DNA from: an uncultured bacterium
GTDB taxonomy: Bacteria > Cyanobacteriota > Vampirovibrionia > Gastranaerophilales > Gastranaerophilaceae
Length of the DNA: 64,000 bases
NCBI GenBank assembly: GCA_948684385.1
Contig: CAPQCU010000011.1
Span: forward strand, 5,027 to 69,026
Direction: 5' to 3'
This document shows positions 32,843 through 41,190 of the stretch, piece by piece. The stretch's first letter is position 1; the number at the start of each line of letters is the position of its first letter. Below the pieces are notes generated by a model. The model saw only the letters and a program-made list of their open reading frames with translations, made no database searches and was not told the DNA's origin. The position numbers and the translations under genes were made by a program.

Positions 32843-34095
32843 AAATTCCTATGATTAAATTTCTTAAGTCCGTCAACATAATCTTTTACAATATCTCCAT
32901 TACCTTCGATATTGTATTTATAAATCGTGAGCCCTTCTAAACCGACAGGGCCTCTGGCATGGGTTTTGTTGGTAGAAATTCCGACTTCGGCGCCAAAGCC
33001 ATACCTGAATCCGTCTGCAAAACGGGTCGACACATTATGATACACACCCGCTGAATCAACAGCATTCATAAATATTTTTGCATTCTTCAAATCTTCTGTA
33101 ATAATCGCTTCTGTGTGACCGGAAGAAAACTCATTTATATGCTCAATCGCTTCTTCCAGAGAAGAAACTTCTTTAACCGCAAGGATTTTATCAGAATATT
33201 CAACATGCCAGCTTTCAGGAGTAAATATTAATTCTACACCTGCATTTTTCAAAGATGCCAGCAACTCTTCTTTGTTAGGGAAATTTTGATGAATTAAAAG
33301 AGTTTCAACAGCATTACAAGCGCTCGGATATTGGGTTTTAGCATCAATCACAATGCGTTTTGCTTTGTCTATATCCGCACTCTCATCAACAAAGATATGA
33401 CAAATTCCATCAGCATGACCAAGTACCGGAATTTTTGTATTCTCTTTGATAAATTTCACAAGGCTGTTTCCGCCACGCGGAATGATTAAATCAATATACT
33501 TGTCTTGGGATAGCATATATTTAACATCGTCGCGCGAAAACACCTGAGTCAGAATGTTTTTAGGAAAACCTTCTGTTTTATCAAGAGCTTCCTGAATAAC
33601 GCGCATAATTTCTTTATTGGTATTTACAGACTCTTTTCCGCCTTTTAATATAACTGCATTAGAAGACTTTATTGCAAGCGCTGAAATCTGCGAAATTACA
33701 TCAGGGCGGGCTTCAAAAATAATTCCCAAAACCCCGATAGGGCAGGAAATTTTTGACAAAATTAGTCCGTCATCAAGTTGGCGTTTCAAAAGAGTTTTAC
33801 CAACAGGGTCTTCAAGGTTTGAAATATCAATAATTCCTTGAATCATATCGCGCATTTTATTTTCATCAAGCTTCAAACGGTTAAACACAGATTGTTTAAG
33901 CTCACCTTTATCAATAAGAATTTGTGCTTCGCTTAAATCCTTTTTATTAGCTTCAAAAATTTTATCAGAATTTTCTTTAAGGTTTTTCGCAATATTTAGA
34001 AGCGCCGCATTTTTTAATTCTGTAGAGAGAGAAGCGGCTTTTTTTGAAGCATACTTTGCTTTTTTTGCTAATTCAATAAAATTATTTTCTTCCAT
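32836..34095 (-). CDS. proA: Glutamate-5-semialdehyde dehydrogenase
   Basis: 419 aa from ATG at 34095 (GAGGA upstream; a GTG at 34110 is possible). NADPH-dependent reduction of gamma-glutamyl phosphate in proline synthesis. Typical segments: CPIGVLGIIFEARPDVISQI, ILKGGKESVNTN, the catalytic Cys in TQYPSACNAVETLLIHQ, and GFRYGFGAEVGISTNKTHARGPVGLEGL near the end. proB is not seen. The start overlaps the small gene upstream by 14 nt. Confidence 0.95.
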   Translation of the reverse strand: MEENNFIELAKKAKYASKKAASLSTELKNAALLNIAKNLKENSDKIFEANKKDLSEAQILIDKGELKQSVFNRLKLDENKMRDMIQGIIDISNLEDPVGKTLLKRQLDDGLILSKISCPIGVLGIIFEARPDVISQISALAIKSSNAVILKGGKESVNTNKEIMRVIQEALDKTEGFPKNILTQVFSRDDVKYMLSQDKYIDLIIPRGGNSLVKFIKENTKIPVLGHADGICHIFVDESADIDKAKRIVIDAKTQYPSACNAVETLLIHQNFPNKEELLASLKNAGVELIFTPESWHVEYSDKILAVKEVSSLEEAIEHINEFSSGHTEAIITEDLKNAKIFMNAVDSAGVYHNVSTRFADGFRYGFGAEVGISTNKTHARGPVGLEGLTIYKYNIEGNGDIVKDYVDGLKKFNHRNLG

Positions 34096-34303
34096 TTTTG
34101 TATTCCTCACAAAGCTTACGGTACTGCATACGTCTAAGATTAACCATCGTTGAGAACTTCTTTTTCATCAAATGTTCCTGCAAAGACAAAGCCGGCTTTT
34201 CGTCCATTATATTCGGCTGTTTGACGATAAAACCTGACAAATCCATAAACGGCACGACATTTCTATAATCCATGTATGGATTTCTTCTATTTTGTTCGCT
34301 CAT
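34082..34303 (-). CDS. Small basic protein upstream of proA
   Basis: 73 aa, MSEQNRRNPYMDYRNVV at the start and a basic helical end (FSTMVNLRRMQYRKLCEEYKNGRK). Strong RBS AAGGAGAA. It overlaps proA by 14 nt, so the two are surely co-translated. Family not recognised; no membrane segment. Confidence 0.65.
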   Translation of the reverse strand: MSEQNRRNPYMDYRNVVPFMDLSGFIVKQPNIMDEKPALSLQEHLMKKKFSTMVNLRRMQYRKLCEEYKNGRK

Positions 34304-34400
34304 ACCTTCTCCTTATTGTGATAGCTGTTGAATTAATTTTATTCAAAATGTATGAGTGAAACAAGGTTTTGTTAATGAAAATTTACTTTTAATAATATGC

Positions 34401-34429
34401 TTGAAAAGTTTTTATGTTGCTGTTATAGT
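34401..34429 (+). promoter_or_regulatory. Promoter of tRNA-Arg
   Basis: TTGAAA (34401-34406), 17-bp spacer, TATAGT (34424-34429). It is followed by an inverted repeat GGTAAAGTAA/TTACTTTTACC (34437-34462) ending in CCCCC. Confidence 0.55.
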
Positions 34430-34477
34430 CTAGAAAGGTAAAGTAATTTTAGTTACTTTTACCCCCAGAAAAAGTAG

Positions 34478-34551
<74 letters not shown>

Positions 34552-34556
34552 GATAA

Positions 34557-34582
34557 AAAAAGAGCCTTAAGGCTCTTTTTTT
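34557..34582. terminator. Bidirectional intrinsic terminator
   Basis: AAAAAGAGCC-TTAA-GGCTCTTTTTTT. It ends the tRNA transcript and, on the other strand, the gene at 34586. Confidence 0.88.
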
Positions 34583-34585
34583 ATG

Positions 34586-35803
34586 CTATTTTAACACGAC
34601 TTCCGACCATAAATGCTCCGATAAAATGTCATTATTGTTTTTATACGCTTCAAACAATTCTTTATGCAATTTGAGAGTCTTATTATCAGATGTCAGATAA
34701 TCATAATCCTCAATTTTTCCGGCTTGAATCATTCGTTCTCTGTTTGCATCAGCATACTTAACACTATATTTAAGCCTTACAAGCCACACTTTTTTCATTT
34801 CGGCAAGTTCTTTTTCCATCTCAGTAAGAACTTCTTTTTCTTCTTTTTTTATGTCTTTCTTACTTTTCAAGCTTTCTATTTTCTGGATGAGCTCTTTCAT
34901 AGCTTTCTTATCTGCATCCATATCATTCCATATATCACCGATTGGATAAATGTCTATATCAGAAACCCTGTCAACTTTGAAAGTATATTTCTTTTCTACT
35001 GATTCAAAAACCTTTATAAGCTGTTTTCTTAAATCAGGATATTTTTTTAAATATTCTGCAAAAAATTCAGAAATCGTTTCTCTTGCTTTCATTGCCACAA
35101 TATTATGCCAGCCTTCGCCTCTGTACACATCTACACCTTTTCTAAGCATGTCTTCGTATTTCACTTGAATTTGGCTTAAAAGTTGTTTTTTACTCAAAAG
35201 TTGATTTGATGCAGTTTTTGAAACTTTTGCTTCATCACCGACTTTTGCATCTGAAATGATTTTAATTAAATCTTCTGTCGAGAGAGTTCCATCTTTATTT
35301 ATATTGCCTTTGTTGATTTGCGCCCAGAATTTATTTAACGCATTGTACTTTATCAGGCGACGTTCTATATATTCTTCTTCTAAACGGTCTATCTCTTTAA
35401 AATATTGTAAAGGAACTTCTCTTTTTTTCTTCTCTTGTTCAATATTTTTAGAAAGAGTTCGTAAATATGATTCAACGTTACCTTTCTTTTCTACTTCTTT
35501 AATCATTGGCTCTAAATCTGGATGCGAAGGATTTTCCTTGAGTAAATTGTTTATTGCTATTAAAAGCGTTTTAAATTTCATTCTTTCATTACATAAGCGT
35601 GCAAGTCTGTCTAATTTCAATCTCTGCTGAAGAATTTCAAGCAAAACATCTTTTTCTAATTGAGTTTCCGGCATTTTAACTCTTAAACCGGTGTTCCAAA
35701 TATCCTGGGTTAAAAGAATTTTTAACTGATTTCTTTGAATTTCAGGACTTAAGCCTTTAAAAGTATAAGATTTTTGACTGTTAGATACAGAACTAATAAA
35801 CAT
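34586..35803 (-). CDS. Helical protein with N-terminal TFKG peptide and EF-hand-like loop
   Basis: 405 aa from ATG at 35803 (AGGAG 6 nt upstream). The first residues MFISSVSNSQKSYTFKGLS match the N-terminal peptide of the operon that starts divergently at 35922. The rest is charged and helical, with coiled coils near 95-140 and 300-350. One segment, NINKDGTLSTED (residues about 168-180), has EF-hand spacing (N, N, D, G, Leu, Asp at the last position). I do not recognise the family. It is divergent from the AAA/ankyrin operon and could share regulation with it. Confidence 0.72.
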   Translation of the reverse strand: MFISSVSNSQKSYTFKGLSPEIQRNQLKILLTQDIWNTGLRVKMPETQLEKDVLLEILQQRLKLDRLARLCNERMKFKTLLIAINNLLKENPSHPDLEPMIKEVEKKGNVESYLRTLSKNIEQEKKKREVPLQYFKEIDRLEEEYIERRLIKYNALNKFWAQINKGNINKDGTLSTEDLIKIISDAKVGDEAKVSKTASNQLLSKKQLLSQIQVKYEDMLRKGVDVYRGEGWHNIVAMKARETISEFFAEYLKKYPDLRKQLIKVFESVEKKYTFKVDRVSDIDIYPIGDIWNDMDADKKAMKELIQKIESLKSKKDIKKEEKEVLTEMEKELAEMKKVWLVRLKYSVKYADANRERMIQAGKIEDYDYLTSDNKTLKLHKELFEAYKNNNDILSEHLWSEVVLK

Positions 35804-35921
35804 ACACACACTCCTAATTAAATATTTCCTCTTATATAAACCCCGTAAAAAAATTTTTTGCCGGTAGTAGCAAATTTATTTTTTACAAGATTTAAACAAA
35901 TATAAGGATACAAGATTACCA

Positions 35922-38900
35922 ATGCAAATTATTAATACTTACTCGCCAAATATAATTAAGAAAAGCCCGAATTTTAAAGCAAGTGACCCTAATTCTGAAA
36001 TATTTAATACACTGGAAAGCTTAAAAGATGAAAAATCAGCTCTATTATTTATAAGAAAACACAATGACTTGACAAATCCTGTTGATACAAATGGTGATCA
36101 CATAATCCACTTTATTGTAAAAAAAGACTTTTTTGAGACTCTAAAACAAATGCTCCATAATCCTGAAAGAGCACGTGAATTACTTGACTTACGCGGAGAA
36201 GGAGGCAAAACACCGCTCGCAGTAGCAGTAAGCGGGAAATCTGCAAAATTAATGCTTCAAAAAGGCGCAAATCCATACGCTCTAGATGATAATTTGTCTC
36301 CTGCAGGAGACAACGAATTTCTGCCTGCGGAAATTCGCGAACGCGTAAGAAGTGTTACTGCTGAAAAAGTCAAAAAGCTTAAAGAACAAGTAATCCGACC
36401 TGAGCCCAAAATTGATACAACTCCTTTGAGACAGGCTGCAGCTCAGGAAGAGTATTCAAAAGTTGAGACAAAAGAGCAGCCGAAACCGGCTGAACCCCCA
36501 AAGGTTGAGAAAAAAGTTGAAGAAAAACCCAGAAAGTCTTTCTTCTCAATGTTCACACCTAAAACCGAAGAAGCAGGAGCGGTTGAACCAACTAAAAAAG
36601 AAATAGCTGAGGTAAAGACTCCTTCAAAAGAAGAAAAAGTTCAACAATTAGGAAATGAAGCAAAGACAGATCAAACTAAAAAAGAAAACGGTGTAACCAA
36701 TATAACAATTGATGGTACACACAATTTCAAACGTATTGATACTACAGAAATAGCTAACCTTGATTATATTGTAGGCTTAGACAGTATCAAAAAAACTTTA
36801 AGAAAAAGCGTGGTAGAACCGGTTGTAAATGAAAAAATAGCAGCAGAGCTCAGTCTGAACCTTACAACAATACCAAACGGACTTTTACTTACAGCACCTC
36901 CAGGGAATGGCAAGACCACTTTAGCAAAAGCTCTTGGAGCAGAAGCTTCTATGCCTGTTTTTGAGGTTTCATCCCCTGAACAAATATCACAGCTCGTAGA
37001 AATTGTCGACAAAAACTACAAAAAAACAAAACAGCGCGCAATCATCTATATGCGCGGGCTGGATAATTTATACGGCGAAAACGCTTCGAATGGTCAGCTA
37101 ACCAACGAGCTGGTACGTACTCTTCAGGAAACTGCAAAACGCGGTTCCTTAATTATATTCTCGGCAGAATGTTCCGAAAACCTTCCAAAAGCAATTCTTA
37201 CTCCGGGTAAAATTGACAAAATTTTAAGCTTTAAATCTCCGGATACGACTGCAAGATTAGCTTATATTGAACGTTACAGCAAAGACAAAGAGTTGTTGAA
37301 AGAAATTGATTTAAAAGAAATTGCAGAAAAAACTCAAGGATTCTCAATTGCCCAGATTAAACACGTAATTGACGATTCTGTTCTTTACGCTGCAACCGAG
37401 AATGTTGAAAAAGTAACAACAACTTCTCTGCTTAACAGAATAAAAGAATTTTCAAAAGAACAGAATATACCGGAAATTAACGAATACAACAAAACTTCAA
37501 TGTATGATACCGTATTAAAACGTTACCAGCCTACAGCTTACGATGCAGAAGATTTTGAAAAAATAGCAGGCATGCCGGCAACAAAATCAAGCGTTGAAGA
37601 AGCAATTTTAAAACCTTGGCAAAATGCTGATAAGCTTAGAGAAGCCAAAATTCAACTTCCTGCAGGCGGTATTTTTGCAGGAGACCCGGGTACAAGTAAA
37701 ACTTATATGGCAAAAGCTCTTGCAAAAACTTTAAATATACCTTTATATGTACTTAAAATGTCGGAAATAGGCTCTTCATTTGTACATGAAACCAGTAAAA
37801 ATATGGGACGCATCATTGACCAGCTTATCACTAAATTTGATGAAACCGGCGAAGCAAGCATTTTGCTTATGGATGAAATCGACCATTTCCAAAAAGGTCA
37901 AAGCCAACACGGAGCAGAAGAAGTTAACACACTTCTTCAAGAAGTAGAACGCGGAAGAAACAAGATTTTATTTATCGGTACAACTAATGAACTTGAAGCT
38001 TTGCCGGATTCACTCACGCGCGATGGCAGAATGGGCACTGTTATTCACTTTGAACATTGTGATGAAAAAGCGGCAGGAGCTATCATCAGGAACATGCTCG
38101 TTGCAAGAATCAAAAATCCGGAAGCGTATAGAGTAATACAAAATACAGAGCTTCTTGAAAAAATTGCAAAACGCTGCAACGGAATGGTAGCAGCTTCAGT
38201 TTCAGCCATTATAAACGATGCTTTAGCAGATACAGTAATCAACGGAGTTAAACTTGAAGATGCTATTGAGACAGCAGTCAAAGTGCGTAAGAAAAAAGAT
38301 ATTGAAAAAATGCTTTCTCAAACATCTAAAAATGCAGGACACCGATTAAATATAACTGAAGATTCAACAATAATGTATGATACAAAACATCCAAGAATGC
38401 TAATGAGTGAAACAGACCCGCAGAAATTAGATGATTTAGGCGGAATGCAAGAGATAAAAAACACTTTACGCGAAGAAATTGTTGATATTTACCAGCCGGA
38501 AACCTTAGCTCTTTTAAAGGAAAACAAGCTTCCAATTACCAAAGGATTTATCCTTCACGGACCTCCGGGAAATGGTAAAACAACCATAATAAAAGCTATT
38601 GCAAATGAAATGAAATTACCAATTTATTCGCTAAACACAGGCAACATTGGAAGTTCTTTCATCCACCAGCTTTCAAAAAATGCTCAGGAAGTACGCGACC
38701 AGCTTGCTTATAAGTTCAAAATGACAGGAGAAAGAAGTATTCTCTTTATGGATGAAGCTCAGCAGCTCGTACCGAGAACAAGCGGTTCAATGGGTAGCCA
38801 CCAGCATAACATTGAAGAAACAAACTTCTTTAAAGATATGATTATGAGCGCACAGCAAGACGGCATTATTTATGCGATGGCAACAAATGATTTGAACCAG

Positions 38901-39188
38901 ATTGAGCCGGCATTCTATGAAAATGCTGACAGGCTTGGAGTTTGCGTTTATGTCGGAAATCCTGATTTGGAATCAAGATTAGGCATCATCAAGAAGCTTC
39001 TTGATGACAGACCGATTACAAAAGCAATAAATAATACGGAGTGTATACAAAAACTTGCAGAAGCATTTGAAGGACTTTCTATAAGCAAGATTTCCCAGTC
39101 AATTCTTAATCTTGTAAGAGACAGCATTAAATCTAGAAAAGCTATTACTCTGGAAAGCTCTCTTGAACTTATCAGAAAGGTTAGATAA
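35922..39188 (+). CDS. Triple AAA+ protein with N-terminal ankyrin-like region
   Basis: 1088 aa. Residues 1-22 hold the N-terminal peptide (KKSPNFKAS). Ankyrin-like helices fill about 25-125, a Pro/Lys/Glu-rich linker 150-260, and three AAA+ modules follow. Module 1 (280-500): Walker A APPGNGKT (325-332) but a degenerate Walker B (IIYMRGLD), probably inactive. Module 2 (535-790): GDPGTSKT (587-594) and ILLMDEID. Module 3 (820-1088): GPPGNGKT (880-887) and ILFMDEAQ. It resembles Cdc48/FtsH-type ring ATPases, but three modules in one chain is unusual. No protease domain. First gene of an 11.6-kb operon; the next ATG overlaps its stop by 1 nt. Confidence 0.82.
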   Translation: MQIINTYSPNIIKKSPNFKASDPNSEIFNTLESLKDEKSALLFIRKHNDLTNPVDTNGDHIIHFIVKKDFFETLKQMLHNPERARELLDLRGEGGKTPLAVAVSGKSAKLMLQKGANPYALDDNLSPAGDNEFLPAEIRERVRSVTAEKVKKLKEQVIRPEPKIDTTPLRQAAAQEEYSKVETKEQPKPAEPPKVEKKVEEKPRKSFFSMFTPKTEEAGAVEPTKKEIAEVKTPSKEEKVQQLGNEAKTDQTKKENGVTNITIDGTHNFKRIDTTEIANLDYIVGLDSIKKTLRKSVVEPVVNEKIAAELSLNLTTIPNGLLLTAPPGNGKTTLAKALGAEASMPVFEVSSPEQISQLVEIVDKNYKKTKQRAIIYMRGLDNLYGENASNGQLTNELVRTLQETAKRGSLIIFSAECSENLPKAILTPGKIDKILSFKSPDTTARLAYIERYSKDKELLKEIDLKEIAEKTQGFSIAQIKHVIDDSVLYAATENVEKVTTTSLLNRIKEFSKEQNIPEINEYNKTSMYDTVLKRYQPTAYDAEDFEKIAGMPATKSSVEEAILKPWQNADKLREAKIQLPAGGIFAGDPGTSKTYMAKALAKTLNIPLYVLKMSEIGSSFVHETSKNMGRIIDQLITKFDETGEASILLMDEIDHFQKGQSQHGAEEVNTLLQEVERGRNKILFIGTTNELEALPDSLTRDGRMGTVIHFEHCDEKAAGAIIRNMLVARIKNPEAYRVIQNTELLEKIAKRCNGMVAASVSAIINDALADTVINGVKLEDAIETAVKVRKKKDIEKMLSQTSKNAGHRLNITEDSTIMYDTKHPRMLMSETDPQKLDDLGGMQEIKNTLREEIVDIYQPETLALLKENKLPITKGFILHGPPGNGKTTIIKAIANEMKLPIYSLNTGNIGSSFIHQLSKNAQEVRDQLAYKFKMTGERSILFMDEAQQLVPRTSGSMGSHQHNIEETNFFKDMIMSAQQDGIIYAMATNDLNQIEPAFYENADRLGVCVYVGNPDLESRLGIIKKLLDDRPITKAINNTECIQKLAEAFEGLSISKISQSILNLVRDSIKSRKAITLESSLELIRKVR

Positions 39189-40996
39189 TGCAGATTACAC
39201 CGGTTTCCAATAACAATACAAATTTTAAACAATTAGTCGTTTCAAAAAACACATTGCGCGGATTAAATTGTACGCGTGACGATATTTTAAAAAACGAATT
39301 TATAAAAAAGTGGTCTGAAGTGTATGATGTATGTATATCCGGCAAAAACGGCTCTTTGTTTTCAAAGCCTACTGAATTCGCTTTAGCAATCGGAGACAAG
39401 GTAAAGAACAAATTATTTTCTAATAAAACAACATTTGAATATAATGAATTATGTCCGGATACAAATTTCAATGGTTTATCGGAACTTGATAAAATTACAG
39501 ACAGCATTAAACCTGATTTTTATGAAAAACACATCAAAATCAGTTACAATCGGGAAATAGATGCTATTCGCAGAGCCGGAAACGGTTATCCATATTATTT
39601 CTTGATTATGATAGAAGGACTTATGCGGCAGATTGCAGGATTTAGCAGCAAAGAAGAATGCAAAGAGCTCAATAAATACTGCGTAGAAGGTCTTAAAAAA
39701 CTTAATTTCTGGAAACCACTGATGGACAATCCGGAGAAAGCCCCGTTATTTGATAAAAATTACTGGAAATCACAAAACATTGATATGAAAAAATCAGTTC
39801 CTCTTATTGCTCTTGAAAACAATAATCTTAAGCTTTTAGAGTTTTTGAAATCTAAAGGCGAAAACATGAACGAGTGCCTTGATTTCATCAAACAAGGCGA
39901 AGTATCCAAAGAAGCCAGAGAAATATTAAAAGATGTAAAATATCAGGATAAAAAGATTTTTCAGCTTGAAGAATGCTTCGACAGTGCTTATTTAAGAAAT
40001 ATATTTTTCAAAGAAAATGCAGATATTGATATCAATTCACGTAATGAAGACGGCGATACTCTTGTCACCAAAGCGTTTAAAGAAGGCAATTTAAATTTTT
40101 TAGAATACCTTAAAAACGTAGAAGGTATTGATTGGAATGCTTATGACACGAATGGCCAAAATGCAGCAAAAATCATATTAAGTGATAATAATTCTAATAA
40201 TACAGAAAATCTTCTGGAATTTCTTACAACAGTTGAAGATAAAGGATTCAATATTAACAGCCCTGGTGTTATTGATTATTTTAGAACCGCACATTTCACA
40301 GGCAGAGATAACTGTATTGTGACGCCATTAATTAATGCAATAAAGAATAAACCACAACTTATTAAACCACTTTTAAAGTTCAAAAAAATTGATATTAAAA
40401 ACGCATTAGATAACCCAACTACATTACCAATTCAATCTAAGCTTTTTGGTTTATTAATCCGACACCCGAACTTTACGTATTTTGACGATGAATTTCTTAA
40501 ACATGTTTCAAAATATCCTGAATATACTCAAGAAATTACAAAATCAATGCCGCAAATAACAATGAACAAAGCTCTTAAAATTTATAATAACTCAGGAGAA
40601 ATAACTCTTGACGAAATGGACACAATAGTAAGCTCACTGCAAAAATACAAGGCAGAGGAAAGCATAACAAATACACAAATAAATAGTATTGAAGAAGGTC
40701 TGGGTCATTTATTGTGCGATATTCAAATTGATACAAATGATTTTAATAGTATGTGTAAAATGTCAAAAATTATTACGACACTGGATACGCTGGGATATAA
40801 TTTCAAATCAAAAAACATTTTAGGACAAACTCCTTTAGGCAAAGCTATTGAAGGAGAGAATACAGGAGTTGCAAAACTAATATTGGAACACAATCCTGAA
40901 CTGCGATTTGCAAAGGATGCACATGACGCTATTCACAATTGTATGCTCTACAGTAATAATCAAGAATTAATGAAATTGTTTGAAGGCGGTGCATAA
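39188..40996 (+). CDS. Ankyrin-type protein, paralogue 1
   Basis: 602 aa, no signal peptide. N-terminal peptide MQITPVSNNNTNFKQ, then a helical domain. An ankyrin-like pair (around 278-318) carries the shared pattern DINSRNEDGDTLVTKAFKEG and IDWNAYDTNG. More repeats follow, with the shared C-terminal module from about residue 462 to 596: SGEITLDEMDTIV, GLGHLLCD, LDTLGYNFKSKNILGQTPLGKAIEGEN. This module recurs in the next genes. Likely a protein-binding scaffold or effector; partner may be the AAA+ protein. The start ATG overlaps the previous stop (TAATG). Confidence 0.75.
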   Translation: MQITPVSNNNTNFKQLVVSKNTLRGLNCTRDDILKNEFIKKWSEVYDVCISGKNGSLFSKPTEFALAIGDKVKNKLFSNKTTFEYNELCPDTNFNGLSELDKITDSIKPDFYEKHIKISYNREIDAIRRAGNGYPYYFLIMIEGLMRQIAGFSSKEECKELNKYCVEGLKKLNFWKPLMDNPEKAPLFDKNYWKSQNIDMKKSVPLIALENNNLKLLEFLKSKGENMNECLDFIKQGEVSKEAREILKDVKYQDKKIFQLEECFDSAYLRNIFFKENADIDINSRNEDGDTLVTKAFKEGNLNFLEYLKNVEGIDWNAYDTNGQNAAKIILSDNNSNNTENLLEFLTTVEDKGFNINSPGVIDYFRTAHFTGRDNCIVTPLINAIKNKPQLIKPLLKFKKIDIKNALDNPTTLPIQSKLFGLLIRHPNFTYFDDEFLKHVSKYPEYTQEITKSMPQITMNKALKIYNNSGEITLDEMDTIVSSLQKYKAEESITNTQINSIEEGLGHLLCDIQIDTNDFNSMCKMSKIITTLDTLGYNFKSKNILGQTPLGKAIEGENTGVAKLILEHNPELRFAKDAHDAIHNCMLYSNNQELMKLFEGGA

Positions 40997-41190
40997 TGCA
41001 AATTTCACAGGTATCAAATAATAATCCTAATTTTCAAAAGCTTTCTGTCACAAGAAGTACTCTCAAAGGACTTGGAACGACACGAGAAGCTTTGATGGGC
41101 AACAATTTTTTGAAAAAGTGGTCAGAAGAATACGATATTTTTATAAAAGGCAAAATCTACACCTTACATAAGTATGACACAGCCGGCTGA
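40996..41190 (+). pseudogene. N-terminal fragment of an ankyrin-type paralogue, or first part of a frameshifted gene
   Basis: 64 codons. MQISQVSNNNPNFQKL and then LKGLGTTREALMGNNFLKKWSEEYD align almost without gaps to the first 55 residues of the preceding protein. The frame then ends at TGA (41188-41190). The next gene starts 17 nt before this stop in the +1 frame. Either the two were once one gene of about 808 codons broken by a frameshift, or this is a remnant of a duplication. Start overlaps the previous stop (TAATG), so it is probably still translated. Confidence 0.55.
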
